Positions 44,193-53,241 are shown, numbered from the stretch's first letter. The stretch is 64,000 nucleotides of DNA from Nocardia nova (GCF_002933465.1 NZ_PSZE01000011.1:144161-208160), one strand, 5' to 3'. Numbers and translations: made by a program. The notes: generated by a model not told the origin, from the letters alone.

Positions 44193-45158
44193 TCAGGGCA
44201 CGAGCACGATCGACCCGGTGGTCTTGCGGGCCTGCAGATCGCGATGTGCCTGCGCGGCGTCGGCGAGCCGATACTCGGCGCCGATCCGCACCCGGAGTGT
44301 CCCGCCGGCGACGGCGTCGAGGACATCGCCGGCGCGCCAGGTCAATTCGGCGCGATCGCGCGTGTAGTGGGCGAGGGTCGGGCGCGTGACGAACAGTGAG
44401 CCGGCCGGATTGAGCCGCTGCAGATCGAACGGCGGCACCTGACCGCTGGCGGCGCCGAACAGCGCCAGCATGCCGCGGATGCGCAGTGCCGCCAGGCTCG
44501 CCTCGAACGTCGCCGCGCCCACCCCGTCGTACACCGCGGCCACCCCGACGCCGTCGGTGAGATCGCGCACGCGCTGAGCGAGGTCGTCGCCGTAGCGCAG
44601 CACATGTGCGGCGCCGGCCTCGCGGGACAACTCCTCCTTCGCGTCGGTGGACACCGTGGTGATCACCCGGATATCGCGGGCGGCGGCCAGCTGGGTCAGC
44701 AGGAGCCCGACGCCGCCGGCACCGGCGTGGACCAGAATCGTCTCGCCCGGCTGCGGCTTGTACACCGATTCGATCAGGTAGTGCGCGGTCATGCCCTGCA
44801 GCAGTGCCGAGGCCGCCACCGCCGGCGGCACGCCGTCCGGCACGGCCACCGCCACCGCCGCGTTCACCGCGACCTTCTCCGCATAACTTCCGGGGGCGGC
44901 GGCCCACGCGACCCGATCGCCGACGGTGAAATCGGTCACCGCGGAACCGACTTCGGCAACCACACCCGTGCCCTCGGAACCCGGGATGTAAGGCACCTCC
45001 TGCGGGTAGGTGCCGGTGCGGATATAGGTGTCGATGAAATTGACACCGGCCGCGTCGGTATCGACGAGCAGCTGATTCGGCCCGATGACCGGGTCGTCGA
45101 CCTCGGTCGCGACGAGAACTTCGGGACCGCCGTGTTCGCTGACCTGAATGGCGCGCAT
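44193..45158 (-). CDS. qor: NADPH:quinone oxidoreductase (zeta-crystallin type)
   Basis: A 321-residue MDR-superfamily reductase without zinc ligands. N-terminal MRAIQVSEHGGPEVL, VNFIDTYIRTGTYP near residue 40, nucleotide-binding HAGAGGVGLLLTQLA near 145, and C-terminal HRDLQARKTTGSIVL. It reduces quinones or enones with NADPH. Start ATG at 45158; longer frame upstream is unconserved. Position matches that of qor next to ctaA in mycobacteria. Its 3' end is four bases from the TetR remnant. Confidence 0.88.
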   Translation of the reverse strand: MRAIQVSEHGGPEVLVATEVDDPVIGPNQLLVDTDAAGVNFIDTYIRTGTYPQEVPYIPGSEGTGVVAEVGSAVTDFTVGDRVAWAAAPGSYAEKVAVNAAVAVAVPDGVPPAVAASALLQGMTAHYLIESVYKPQPGETILVHAGAGGVGLLLTQLAAARDIRVITTVSTDAKEELSREAGAAHVLRYGDDLAQRVRDLTDGVGVAAVYDGVGAATFEASLAALRIRGMLALFGAASGQVPPFDLQRLNPAGSLFVTRPTLAHYTRDRAELTWRAGDVLDAVAGGTLRVRIGAEYRLADAAQAHRDLQARKTTGSIVLVP

Positions 45159-45240
45159 GGCTTTCAGTTCTACACCCCCTCGCGCCACGAACACCGGTAG
45201 GGCGGTCGGGTGATCCCTACCGGACGGTAAACTCCACGCC

Positions 45241-45591
45241 ATGAGCGAAACCGCCACCGCGGCCCCGGTCACGCCGTCGTCCGCCGTCATCGAGTCGGTC
45301 AAGAAGTTCGTCGCCGCCCACGGTGGTTCGGGTACGGCCGTGCTGCAGCCGATCGGGCGCATCGGGGTCCGCATCACCCTCGTCGGCGCCGACGGTGTGC
45401 TCGGCGATCGAGTCGTCGCGGACCTGGCCACAGCCAAGGCCGTGGTCGAGGCCGTCGACGGCCTCGCCGAAACCGAGCACTGGGATCGCGATCTGAGCTC
45501 GGCCGCCAACCCTGCGAAGGGACATTGGGCGCGGATGGCCGGCTGGGTCGCCCACCAGACCCGGTTCCCGAAGGCGCGCAACGAGAACTGA
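45241..45591 (+). CDS. Conserved actinobacterial protein of unknown function
   Basis: A 116-residue soluble protein: SAVIESVKKFVAAHGGSGTA, ITLVGADGVLGDRVVADLAT, HWDRDLSSAANPAKGHW and WVAHQTRFPKARNEN. The balanced composition and GC-biased codons support a real gene. I do not recognise a domain. It lies one base before the binding-protein gene, and may share an operon with it. Confidence 0.75.
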   Translation: MSETATAAPVTPSSAVIESVKKFVAAHGGSGTAVLQPIGRIGVRITLVGADGVLGDRVVADLATAKAVVEAVDGLAETEHWDRDLSSAANPAKGHWARMAGWVAHQTRFPKARNEN

Positions 45592-45592
45592 G

Positions 45593-46372
45593 ATGGTTCT
45601 GCGGCATCGGCTGATCGCCGCCGCGGCAGCCGGTGCGGCCGCGGTCCTGACGATGATCGCTCCGGCGCGCGCGGAGGACCCTGCGGCGGTGCGGGTCTGC
45701 ACCACCGGTGATTACCCGCCCTATTCGGTGACCGACGGGCACGGCGGCTACCGCGGCATCGACATCGACCTGGTCCGCGACATGGCGCAGCTGCTGGGAC
45801 GCCCGCTGCGATTCGTGCCGACCAGCTGGGCGTCGATGGGCAGCGATTTCTCCGCGCACGCCTGCGATCTCGCGGTAGGCGGAATATCCGATGCTGCGGC
45901 CCGGCGCTCTTACGCCGACTTCTCGCTGAGCTATGGCACCGACGGCAAGACCCCGATCGTGCGTGCCGCCGACGCCGGGAAGTACGCGACGATCGAGCAG
46001 ATCGATCAGCCGCAGGTTCGGGTGATCGTCAACCGCGGCGGCACCAACGAACAGTTCGCGCGCGCGCATTTCCCGGATGCGCAGCTGACGGTATGGCCCG
46101 ACAACGTCACCATTTTCGATCAGATCACCGCCGGTCGCGCGGACGTATTCGTGACCGATTCGGTGGAGGGCCGCTACCGCGTGCGGCAGCATCCCGACCT
46201 GCGGGTCCTGCATCCGGAGACACCGTTCGACTCCTTCGGCAAGGTGTTCCTGCTGCCGAAGAACGATGTGCCGACCGCGCTGATGGTGAACTCCTGGCTG
46301 GCGAGTCAGCTGGCCACCGGGGGAGTCGACCGGCGTGTCGCGGAATGGATCGGGCCGAACGCCACTGCCTGA
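45593..46372 (+). CDS. Periplasmic substrate-binding-type protein (SBP_bac_3; cyclohexadienyl dehydratase-like)
   Basis: A 259-residue secreted protein. Signal peptide at residues 1-27 (LIAAAAAGAAAVLTMIAPARAE), no lipobox. The type 2 binding fold shows CTTGDYPPYS, GGYRGIDIDLVRDMAQLLG, DLAVGGISDAAARRSYADFS and INRGGTNEQF-like VIVNRGGTNEQFA. GDYxPYS with this arrangement resembles PheC-type cyclohexadienyl dehydratases of this fold, as well as amino-acid binding proteins. No permease is adjacent. It is likely secreted through Sec. Confidence 0.7.
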   Translation: MVLRHRLIAAAAAGAAAVLTMIAPARAEDPAAVRVCTTGDYPPYSVTDGHGGYRGIDIDLVRDMAQLLGRPLRFVPTSWASMGSDFSAHACDLAVGGISDAAARRSYADFSLSYGTDGKTPIVRAADAGKYATIEQIDQPQVRVIVNRGGTNEQFARAHFPDAQLTVWPDNVTIFDQITAGRADVFVTDSVEGRYRVRQHPDLRVLHPETPFDSFGKVFLLPKNDVPTALMVNSWLASQLATGGVDRRVAEWIGPNATA

Positions 46373-46397
46373 GCGGCGCCCGACCATAATCGATGGC

Positions 46398-47270
46398 GTG
46401 ACGGATAAAGCGGCGAGCCGGACCGCGGTACTGGTCTGTCAGGGCCGGGCGGTGGCCGACGGGCGACTGGCGGTCGGGCGATTCTCGGATCCCATCGCAG
46501 CGCGGCTACTTCATGACGACGAACGGGCGGCGGTGCGGCGCGCACGAGCCGAGCAGCCCCCCGGCGGCTGGCGGGAGCGGCTCGAATACGAGATGCTCAC
46601 CGCCACGGCCGCCGTACTCGCGACCCGCACCGTCGTCATCGACGAGGCGATTCGCGAGGCGTCCGCCGCGCAACTGGTGCTTCTCGGCGCCGGACTCGAC
46701 GGGCGGGCCTGGCGGACGGACGAACCCGCCGCCGACGTCTTCGAGGTGGATCATCCTGCCTCGCAACGGGATAAACGTGCACGGGTGGGCACGCTGGTTC
46801 CGGTTGCGAAGTCGCTGACCTATGTGCCGGTGGAATTCGGGCGCGACGACCTGAGGGCGCGACTGACCGAGGCGGGCCATCGCGCGGATGCGACGACCAC
46901 GTGGGTCTGGGAGGGCGTCCTGCCGTATCTGACGCAGCCGCAGGTCGAATCGACGCTGGCCGTCGTCGCCGCCCGCAGCGCGCCCGGCAGTCGGCTGATC
47001 GCGACCTATCCCACCCCGAACCGCCTCGCCGGACTCGGCCGTGCCGGTATGCGCCTGTTCAGCAAGCTGTCCGGTGGGCGGGATCCGCTCGCGGACGAAC
47101 CGCACGTATCGGCGTGGTCGCCGGCGGAAATGGCCGCGCTGACAACGCGGTACGAGCTTACGGTCACCGCGGACGTGGAGCTGATCGAGGTGGCGCGCCA
47201 ACTCGGCGTGCCGGCCCGCCAGTCCCGCGTCTACGGAATGGGACGCGCGCTGATCGCCGACCGCGTCTGA
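46398..47270 (+). CDS. Class I SAM-dependent methyltransferase (UPF0677/PPM-type)
   Basis: A 290-residue protein of the leucine carboxyl methyltransferase-like family widespread in mycobacteria and nocardiae. LVLLGAGLDGRAWR is the SAM motif; VFEVDHPASQRDKRARV and WVWEGVLPYLTQPQVESTL are family signatures. Targets are unknown, although some members methylate small molecules. I chose the GTG at 46398 (VTDKAASRTAVLV); a longer frame overlaps the preceding gene. Confidence 0.84.
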   Translation: MTDKAASRTAVLVCQGRAVADGRLAVGRFSDPIAARLLHDDERAAVRRARAEQPPGGWRERLEYEMLTATAAVLATRTVVIDEAIREASAAQLVLLGAGLDGRAWRTDEPAADVFEVDHPASQRDKRARVGTLVPVAKSLTYVPVEFGRDDLRARLTEAGHRADATTTWVWEGVLPYLTQPQVESTLAVVAARSAPGSRLIATYPTPNRLAGLGRAGMRLFSKLSGGRDPLADEPHVSAWSPAEMAALTTRYELTVTADVELIEVARQLGVPARQSRVYGMGRALIADRV

Positions 47271-47277
47271 CCGGCGA

Positions 47278-47496
47278 TCAGCCGCAGCAGCCGCCCCCGC
47301 AGCAATCGCCGCCGGCCGGGGCGGGCGTTGCGGCGGCCGACCCCGCGGCTTTACCGGTCACGGCGACCGTGGTGAGCAGTTTGACGGTGTCGCTGTGGCC
47401 ACCCGGGCAGACAGCCGGGTCGCCGGATTCGCTCATCGGCCGGTTCAGTTCGAACGATTCCGTACATTCCCGGCAGCGGTAGGCGTAGGTCGGCAT
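47278..47496 (-). CDS. FmdB-family zinc ribbon protein with Cys-rich tail
   Basis: A 72-residue protein. MPTYAYRCRECTESFE carries CxxC, and the second half PAVCPGGHSDT has only one clear cysteine partner followed by Gly/His, so the ribbon is slightly unusual. After an Ala/Pro/Thr linker the C-terminus is GGDCCGGGCCG, four cysteines in seven residues, which could bind another metal ion. Function of the family is unknown; it is a small regulatory-type zinc ribbon. ATG at 47496. Confidence 0.82.
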   Translation of the reverse strand: MPTYAYRCRECTESFELNRPMSESGDPAVCPGGHSDTVKLLTTVAVTGKAAGSAAATPAPAGGDCCGGGCCG

Positions 47497-47505
47497 GAGG
47501 AAATT

Positions 47506-47745
47506 ATGTCGCATCCGCGGCGGACCGAGATCGCACCCACCGTCTCGGTGCGGGTGCCCACCTGTCATTTCGCCGAATTCGCCGGTGCCGGAGCGGAATT
47601 CACCCAGCTGCTCGACGATCTCGCGCCGGCGCGGCAGGGCGAGCAGATCGCGGATGCCCGGTGCGCAGGCGAATGCGGCGGTCCACGTCGATTACCGCTT
47701 GGACAACCTGATGTTCTCCGATGACAGCGGCGAGGTCGAGTTGCC
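47506..47745 (+). pseudogene. Remnant of an aminoglycoside/ecdysteroid-kinase-like phosphotransferase
   Basis: From an ATG at 47506 the frame reads VRVPTCHFAEFAGAGAEFTQ then LLDDLAPARQGEQI, the hinge and N-lobe end of APH-type kinases. One frame over, from about 47690, it reads VHVDYRLDNLMFSDD, the catalytic loop (normally HGDYRLDN). Between them more than 100 residues usual in the family are missing, and the second part breaks off after about 20 residues. So it is a kinase gene with an internal deletion and truncated 3' end. It sits between fmdB-like and ctaA. Confidence 0.6.
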
Positions 47746-47777
47746 GGGACGTGAAGATGGCAGCGAGCACGCCCGGT

Positions 47778-48752
47778 TCAGGCGGCGTGGGCGGCCGCTT
47801 CGGGGGCAGGCGCGGTGACCTGTTCGCGGGTGCGCATCGAGGCCCACAACGCGGCCGTCGCGACGATGCACGCGGTGGCGCCGCCGACGTGGACGACGAC
47901 CAGCGCCGCGGGAACGTGGGTGAAGTACTGGACGATACCGACCAGTGCCTGGGCGCAGACCGTGGCGATCACCACGATCAGACGCACCCGGATCGCGCGG
48001 GTCATCCCCACCGCGGCCAGGCCGAAGCCGAGGCCGACGAGCAGCGCCAGATAGGCCACGAGCAATTCGGCGTGGGCGTGCACCAGAGTGACGATCTCGA
48101 TCTGCAGGCGAGCCACCGGCCGTTCGGTGCTCTTGTCCCCGGCGTGCGGTCCGGCGCCGGTGACCAGGGTGCCCGCGATGAGTGTGCCGGTCATCGCGAC
48201 CGCGCTCAGCGCGGTCAGCCAGCGCAAGGGTGCCGGGACCTGCACGACGTCGACCCCGGCGTCGGGTTCGCCGACCTTCGCGAACAACAGCGTCGCCAGC
48301 CACACCATCAGCATCGAGGCCAGCAGGTGGACCGACACCGTCCACCACAGCAATCCGCTGCGCACGGTGATACCGCCGATCACGGCCTGCAGGACGGTGC
48401 CACCGGGCATCAGCCAGGCATAGACGACGACCTCGCGCCGCCGCCGGGCGCGCACCACGGCGAGCACGATCAGCGCCGCGCACAGCGTCACCGCGAAGGT
48501 GAGCATGCGATTGGAGAATTCGACCGCCTGGTGGATCGCCGGAACTTCGGCATGGGCGGTGGGTGTGAAACTGCCGGGGAAGCATTGCGGCCAGGTCGGG
48601 CAGCCCAGGCCGGAAGAGGTGACGCGCACGATTGCGCCGGTCACGGAGATGCCCGCCTGGGACAGGATCACCGCCAACGCGATGATGCGCTGCACCCGCA
48701 GGGAGGGCAGCGGCAGGAAGTCGACGAGTCGCACAAACGCGCGTGACAGCAC
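47778..48752 (-). CDS. ctaA: Heme A synthase
   Basis: A 324-residue, eight-helix protein that oxidises heme O to heme A for the aa3 oxidase. VTGAIVRVTSSGLGCPTWPQ with a Cys pair in the first loop (CPTWPQC), heme histidines in EVPAIHQAVEFSNR and ITLVHAHAELL-type VTLVHAHAEL, VHLLASM, and the last VVHVGGATA. Start ATG at 48752. It belongs with ctaB upstream in the window. Confidence 0.93.
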   Translation of the reverse strand: MLSRAFVRLVDFLPLPSLRVQRIIALAVILSQAGISVTGAIVRVTSSGLGCPTWPQCFPGSFTPTAHAEVPAIHQAVEFSNRMLTFAVTLCAALIVLAVVRARRRREVVVYAWLMPGGTVLQAVIGGITVRSGLLWWTVSVHLLASMLMVWLATLLFAKVGEPDAGVDVVQVPAPLRWLTALSAVAMTGTLIAGTLVTGAGPHAGDKSTERPVARLQIEIVTLVHAHAELLVAYLALLVGLGFGLAAVGMTRAIRVRLIVVIATVCAQALVGIVQYFTHVPAALVVVHVGGATACIVATAALWASMRTREQVTAPAPEAAAHAA

Positions 48753-48841
48753 GAAACGATCGTAGACGCAGCCGAATCCGCGCCCGCACGGGGGCTACTA
48801 CGTTGTGTCGTTGCCGTCACATCCGGGTCGGGCCCGGTGCT

Positions 48842-49630
48842 TCAGTCGAAGCGGAACCAGCGCGTGGCCAGCCAGCCTGTCATCGCGCCCCACACCACGA
48901 GCACCGCGATGCCGTACCAGTCCACGCTGGTGTGCAACGCCTGGTCCAGTGCCTCGGCCAGCGCTCCGGAAGGGATCAATCGCGCGATCAGCGTCACCGC
49001 GTGCGGGAGGTTGTCGGAGGCGAAGACAAGGCTCGCGACTCCCAGCATCACGAACCACAGGATGTTGGCGAGCGCGAGCACGATCTCGGCCTTGAGAGTA
49101 CCGCCCAGCAGCAGTCCCATCGCGACGAAGGTGGCGGTGCCCAGCGCGATCACGAGCGCGCCCAGCAGCAGGCCGCCGATCGAGGGCCGCCAGCCCAGCG
49201 CGACACCGATCAGCCCGAGCAGAACCGATTGCAGGACCACCACGATCAGCACCGCCGCGCATTTGCCGCCGACGATGCCCCAGCGCGGTAATGCCGTGGC
49301 GCCCAACCGTTTCAGTGCACCGTAGCGGCGGTCGAAGCCGACCGCGATGGCCTGGCCGGTGAACGCGGTGGACATGATCGCCACCATCATCACCGCCGGC
49401 ACGATCCGGTCGACCTTGTGGTGCTCGCCGAGGCTCGAGCCCAGCGGCAGCAGGGTCAGCCCGATCAGCAGCGTGATCGGGATGAACATGGTGAGCAGGA
49501 GCTGCTCGCCGTTGCGCAGCAACAGGATCAGTTCCATGCGGGTCTGCGCGGTCAGCATCGCCAGGCGCGGGGCCGGCCGCGGCGCGGGGCTGAAGGTGCC
49601 GGGGGGGAAACGAGGGGCAGTCCGGGTCAT
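48842..49630 (-). CDS. ABC transporter permease (ABC-2 type)
   Basis: A 262-residue membrane protein with six predicted helices: LLLRNGEQLLLTMFIPITLL, MSTAFTGQAIAVGFDRRYGA, LKRLGATALPRW and LPHAVTLIARLIPSGALAEAL, the pattern of ABC-2 exporters. Start ATG at 49630, overlapping the ATPase stop by four bases. The pair matches the Rv1457c/Rv1458c-type exporter next to ctaA, whose substrate is unknown. The downstream ctaA may belong to the same transcript. Confidence 0.86.
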   Translation of the reverse strand: MTRTAPRFPPGTFSPAPRPAPRLAMLTAQTRMELILLLRNGEQLLLTMFIPITLLIGLTLLPLGSSLGEHHKVDRIVPAVMMVAIMSTAFTGQAIAVGFDRRYGALKRLGATALPRWGIVGGKCAAVLIVVVLQSVLLGLIGVALGWRPSIGGLLLGALVIALGTATFVAMGLLLGGTLKAEIVLALANILWFVMLGVASLVFASDNLPHAVTLIARLIPSGALAEALDQALHTSVDWYGIAVLVVWGAMTGWLATRWFRFD

Positions 49631-50559
49631 CCGCGCAGCTCCCGTCCGGTCAGTTCGAGGAACACATCCTCCAGGCGACGCTGGTCGATGCGAATATCGG
49701 TGGGCAGCACGTCGATTCGCGCGCACCAGGCGGTCACGGTGGCCAGCACCTGTGGGGTGATGTCGCCGCACAGCAGATAGGAGCCGGGCGCGGTCTCGCT
49801 GGGTGCGAACCCCTCCGGCAGTGCGCTCTCCAGCAGAGACAGGTCGAGTTTCGGCGGCGCGCTGAAACGTAGCTGTCCCTCGGCGCCGGCAGAGGTCACC
49901 TCGGCCGGGGTACCGGCGGCGACGATACGGCCGTGATCGATGATCACCAGCCGGTCCGCCAGCTGTTCGGCCTCGTCCATCATGTGCGTGGTGAGCAGAA
50001 TGCCGACGCCGTCGCGGCGCAGCGCATCGATCAGCTCCCACACCAGATGCCGGGCCTGCGCGTCCATCCCGGCCGTGGGCTCGTCGAGGAAGACCAACTC
50101 GGGACGCCCCACCAGCGCGCACGCCAGCGCGAGCCGCTGCTGCTGACCACCGGAGAGTCGCCGATACGGGGTGCGGCGAGCGTCGTGCAGACCTAGGGTG
50201 TCGAGCAGCCATTGCGGATCGAGCGGATCGGCGGCGTAGGAGGCGACCAGATCGAGCATCTCGCCGGCCCGCGAGCCCGGATAGGCCCCGCCGCCCTGCA
50301 GCATCACACCGATGCGCGGGCGCAGGCGATCCGAATCGGCGACCGGATCCAGCCCGAGCACCCGCACCGAACCGGCGTCGGGGGAGAGGAACCCCTCGCA
50401 CATCTCGACGGTGGTGGTCTTCCCGGCGCCGTTGGGCCCCAGTAGCGCCAGCACCTCCGCGCGCCCGACCTCGAAAGCGATACCGTCCACGGCGGTGGTG
50501 TCGCCGTAGCGTTTCACGACACCGTCGATACAGACAGCGGGTTCCGAGGCTGCGCTCAC
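49627..50559 (-). CDS. ABC transporter ATP-binding protein (DrrA-type)
   Basis: A 310-residue nucleotide-binding subunit: Walker A GPNGAGKTTT near residues 41-50, LQGGGAYPG Q-loop, signature LSGGQQQRLA, Walker B LVFLDEPTAGMD and TTHMMDEAE. The C-terminal 80 residues form a regulatory domain as in DrrA-type exporters. Its stop overlaps the permease start, and its start overlaps the mannosyltransferase stop by four bases (ATGA), so all are cotranscribed. Confidence 0.9.
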   Translation of the reverse strand: MSAASEPAVCIDGVVKRYGDTTAVDGIAFEVGRAEVLALLGPNGAGKTTTVEMCEGFLSPDAGSVRVLGLDPVADSDRLRPRIGVMLQGGGAYPGSRAGEMLDLVASYAADPLDPQWLLDTLGLHDARRTPYRRLSGGQQQRLALACALVGRPELVFLDEPTAGMDAQARHLVWELIDALRRDGVGILLTTHMMDEAEQLADRLVIIDHGRIVAAGTPAEVTSAGAEGQLRFSAPPKLDLSLLESALPEGFAPSETAPGSYLLCGDITPQVLATVTAWCARIDVLPTDIRIDQRRLEDVFLELTGRELRG

Positions 50560-52253
50560 GATGTGACACCGTATGCCGGGCCCGGCTGTGACGGAGCAGA
50601 CACCCCTGTCCGGTTACGCCACGGCAGCAGGTTCCGGGTCACCACGATAAATCCGAGCGCGACGACGACCACGGCGACCGCCGCCTCGATGATCTGGAAC
50701 ACCCCGAAATCGGCGCCGCGCGGCATCAGCATCACGCTCACGACCGCGGAGAACGTCACGGCCGGTACCCGGAACGCGGGAGTGGTGGCCCACGCGGCGA
50801 GCGGCACGATCGCCCACAGCAGATACCACGGCTGGACCACGGGGAACAGCAGCACGACGGCCGCCAAGGAGACACCCATCGCCCCGACCGGCTGCAATCG
50901 TCCGGTCCAGGTCGCGATGAGCATCCGCAGGACGATGAACGCCATGATCACGCCCGCGATCGGCCGGGTGATGCTCAATAGGGCGGTCGTATGATCACCA
51001 AGACCCAATAGCACTCCTCCGAATCCAGTGACAATTCCGATGGCAGTTGGCAGCGACATCCAGCTGCGAACCGTGCTGGCGGCGTTGAGGGTGTGGATCC
51101 AGCCGAACCCGAGATCGGAGACGTAACCCACGAAAAGCGTGGTCACGATGGCGATCGCGCCGAGCAGGCTTGCTGAGGCCAGTAGCTGTCGCCATCCGCT
51201 ACCCCAACGCCGGGCCAGTGCCATGCCGACGAATCCGAGCGCGATGATCGAGGGGAGCTTCACCGACGACGACAGCGCGATGACCACGGTTCCGAAGATC
51301 AGCATCAGCCAGCCGCGCTGATCGAATCCGCCCAGCCCGGGCGCGTGGTCGGTGGCCAGCGCGCGCAGGCAGAACTCGACACCGGCCAGCATCAGACCGA
51401 GCATCAGCGCGTCGTTGTGCACGCCGCCGACCAGGTGGAACAGCACCAGCGGATTGGCCGCGCCCAGCCACAGCGCGCTGACCGGCGCGACTCCGCAGCG
51501 CCGCGACAGCCGCGGCAGCGCCCAGACGATCAGAGCCACCCCAGCCAGGGCCAGCAACCGATGTGCCCACACGCCGACGATGATGTTGTCGCCGGTCACA
51601 TGTGCGATTCCGCGGCCCATCCAGACGAACAGCGGCCCGTACGGGGCGGGAGTGTCGCGCCAGATGTTGGGCACGTTGTAGGTCAGCACATTGTGCAAGC
51701 CCAGGCCGGTGGCCGGGCCGACCGCGTACGGATCGAGGCCGCGAGCCGCGATCTCGCCCTGTGCCAGATACGAATAGACGTCGTTGGAGAACAGTGGCGG
51801 CGCCACCGACAGCGGGATGATCCACAGCAGCAGCGTGCGATCCAGCTGCGAGCGACTGAGCCGATGAACGGGGGAGCCGCCGAAACCGCCGACGGCGAAA
51901 CGGCCGAGCAGCAGCCACGCCATCACCACGAAGACCGTGCCGATCATGCACAGCGCCAGCGACGAGGTCTGCCAGCGTGCGAACACGCCGATCACCCGGA
52001 CTCCGGACACCGGATTCTGCAGTACCGGCTGGGCGGCGACGCCCAGCGCGCTGATCGCCATGAGCACCGAGCCGGTGGCGCCGAGCAGCCGGATGCGCTT
52101 GAACTGCGCGGTTTCCCGGCTGTCCAGACCTGGCGCGTCGGCCTCGACGGTGTGTAGCACGGCGATGGTGTGATCGGCGGGCGGGACGTCCAGGCCCAGG
52201 GCCCGGCGTCCGATCTCGATGCTCTTACGCCATACGCCTTCCACAACCGCCAC
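50556..52253 (-). CDS. mptB: Polyprenol-phosphomannose-dependent alpha-1,6-mannosyltransferase, MptB-like
   Basis: A membrane glycosyltransferase of about 565 residues with some 12-13 helices. After the first helices, PLFSNDVYSYLAQGEIAARG holds the DxY/D-type catalytic region of GT-C enzymes; RDTPAPYGPLFVWMGRGI and GGVHNDALMLGLMLAGVEFC are typical MptA/MptB blocks. MptB primes the mannan core of lipomannan. The start is uncertain: GTG at 52253 (VAVVEGVWRKSI) has no Shine-Dalgarno and GTG at 52244 is an alternative. It is divergent from sufR, 160 bases away, as in mycobacteria (as I recall Rv1459c). Confidence 0.85.
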   Translation of the reverse strand: MAVVEGVWRKSIEIGRRALGLDVPPADHTIAVLHTVEADAPGLDSRETAQFKRIRLLGATGSVLMAISALGVAAQPVLQNPVSGVRVIGVFARWQTSSLALCMIGTVFVVMAWLLLGRFAVGGFGGSPVHRLSRSQLDRTLLLWIIPLSVAPPLFSNDVYSYLAQGEIAARGLDPYAVGPATGLGLHNVLTYNVPNIWRDTPAPYGPLFVWMGRGIAHVTGDNIIVGVWAHRLLALAGVALIVWALPRLSRRCGVAPVSALWLGAANPLVLFHLVGGVHNDALMLGLMLAGVEFCLRALATDHAPGLGGFDQRGWLMLIFGTVVIALSSSVKLPSIIALGFVGMALARRWGSGWRQLLASASLLGAIAIVTTLFVGYVSDLGFGWIHTLNAASTVRSWMSLPTAIGIVTGFGGVLLGLGDHTTALLSITRPIAGVIMAFIVLRMLIATWTGRLQPVGAMGVSLAAVVLLFPVVQPWYLLWAIVPLAAWATTPAFRVPAVTFSAVVSVMLMPRGADFGVFQIIEAAVAVVVVALGFIVVTRNLLPWRNRTGVSAPSQPGPAYGVTS

Positions 52254-52402
52254 GGAGGTCAAGCGTAGCCGGGGTGAGCGCGGGGCCGATCGCAACGTCG
52301 CGGCGCAGGCCGTGACATATTGCACTGAGGTTCGATGCCCAGGTCGGAGCCGTATTCGGGAGAGATTCAGGGCACCCTTACTAGAATGCGGGAAATAATT
52401 CC

Positions 52403-52420
52403 GTCACACTGATGTTGTGA
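52403..52420. promoter_or_regulatory. SufR operator candidate ACACT-N5-TGTGA
   Basis: TCACACTGATGTTGTGA contains ACACT-GATGT-TGTGA, which I recall as the inverted repeat bound by mycobacterial SufR before the suf operon. It overlaps the start of sufR, so binding would cover the leader or start codon. Position is given to within a base or two. Confidence 0.6.
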
Positions 52421-53241
52421 AAACCGTGGGTTTGCGGGAGAACGAGGTGAATACCGAGCGTCAGCAGGGCGCCCGGCCTTCCACCGCGCCCGCGGCCGCC
52501 GCCGGTGAGGGGCATACCCGCGCGGCCGTCGTCCAGCTGCTGCTGGAAGAGGGTCCGATCACCGCGACCGCCATCGGGCGTCGGCTGGGCCTGAGCCCGG
52601 CCGGTGTGCGCCGTCATCTCGACGCGCTCATCGAATCCGGCGAGGCCCGGGCCATGCGGTCGGCGCCGTGGCAACAGCAGGGCCGCGGCCGTCCCGCCAA
52701 GCAGTTCCAGCTGACCGCCGCCGGTCGCGGCCGGCTCGGCCACGCCTACGACGATCTGGCCGGAGCCGCGATGCGGCAGCTGCGCGAGATCGGCGGCGAC
52801 AACGCGATCATGGATTTCGCCCGGCGCCGCGTGGGGGTGATCGTCGCCGGAATCGATCGCCTGGCTCAGCACACCCCGGCCGCCACCTCGGAGAAGGCAG
52901 AGGAGATCGCCGAGGCGTTCAGCGATGCCGGATTCGCCGCCACCACCCGCAAGGTCGGCTCCGGCGTGCAGATATGCCAGCATCACTGCCCGGTCTCGCA
53001 CGTGGCCGAGGAGTTCCCGGAACTGTGCGCCGCCGAACTCGAGGCGTTTCGCGAGCTGCTCGGAACCCACGTGCAGCGGCTCGCGACCATCGCCAACGGC
53101 GACTGCGCCTGCACCACCCACGTACCCCTGTCCGTTCCCCCGACGAGCAATTCCCCGACGAGCAATGCTCAGCCCGCCACCCGCGCCGTTGCACAGCCCG
53201 CAACGGCAGCTCGAAACGACTCCGGAAGGAGTGCCGAATGA
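52417..53241 (+). CDS. sufR: SufR, Fe-S-binding transcriptional regulator of the suf operon
   Basis: A 274-residue ArsR-like winged-helix repressor. HTH region TATAIGRRLGLSPAGVRRHL near residues 50-69. Conserved cysteines for a [4Fe-4S] cluster: Cys187 and Cys191 (ICQHHCPVSH), Cys204 (FPELCAAE), plus Cys230 and Cys232 (GDCACTT). The last 40 residues are Ser/Thr/Pro/Ala-rich and variable. It represses suf when the cluster is present. Start GTG at 52417; no good ribosome-binding site, possibly leaderless. It overlaps sufB by four bases. Confidence 0.93.
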   Translation: MKTVGLRENEVNTERQQGARPSTAPAAAAGEGHTRAAVVQLLLEEGPITATAIGRRLGLSPAGVRRHLDALIESGEARAMRSAPWQQQGRGRPAKQFQLTAAGRGRLGHAYDDLAGAAMRQLREIGGDNAIMDFARRRVGVIVAGIDRLAQHTPAATSEKAEEIAEAFSDAGFAATTRKVGSGVQICQHHCPVSHVAEEFPELCAAELEAFRELLGTHVQRLATIANGDCACTTHVPLSVPPTSNSPTSNAQPATRAVAQPATAARNDSGRSAE

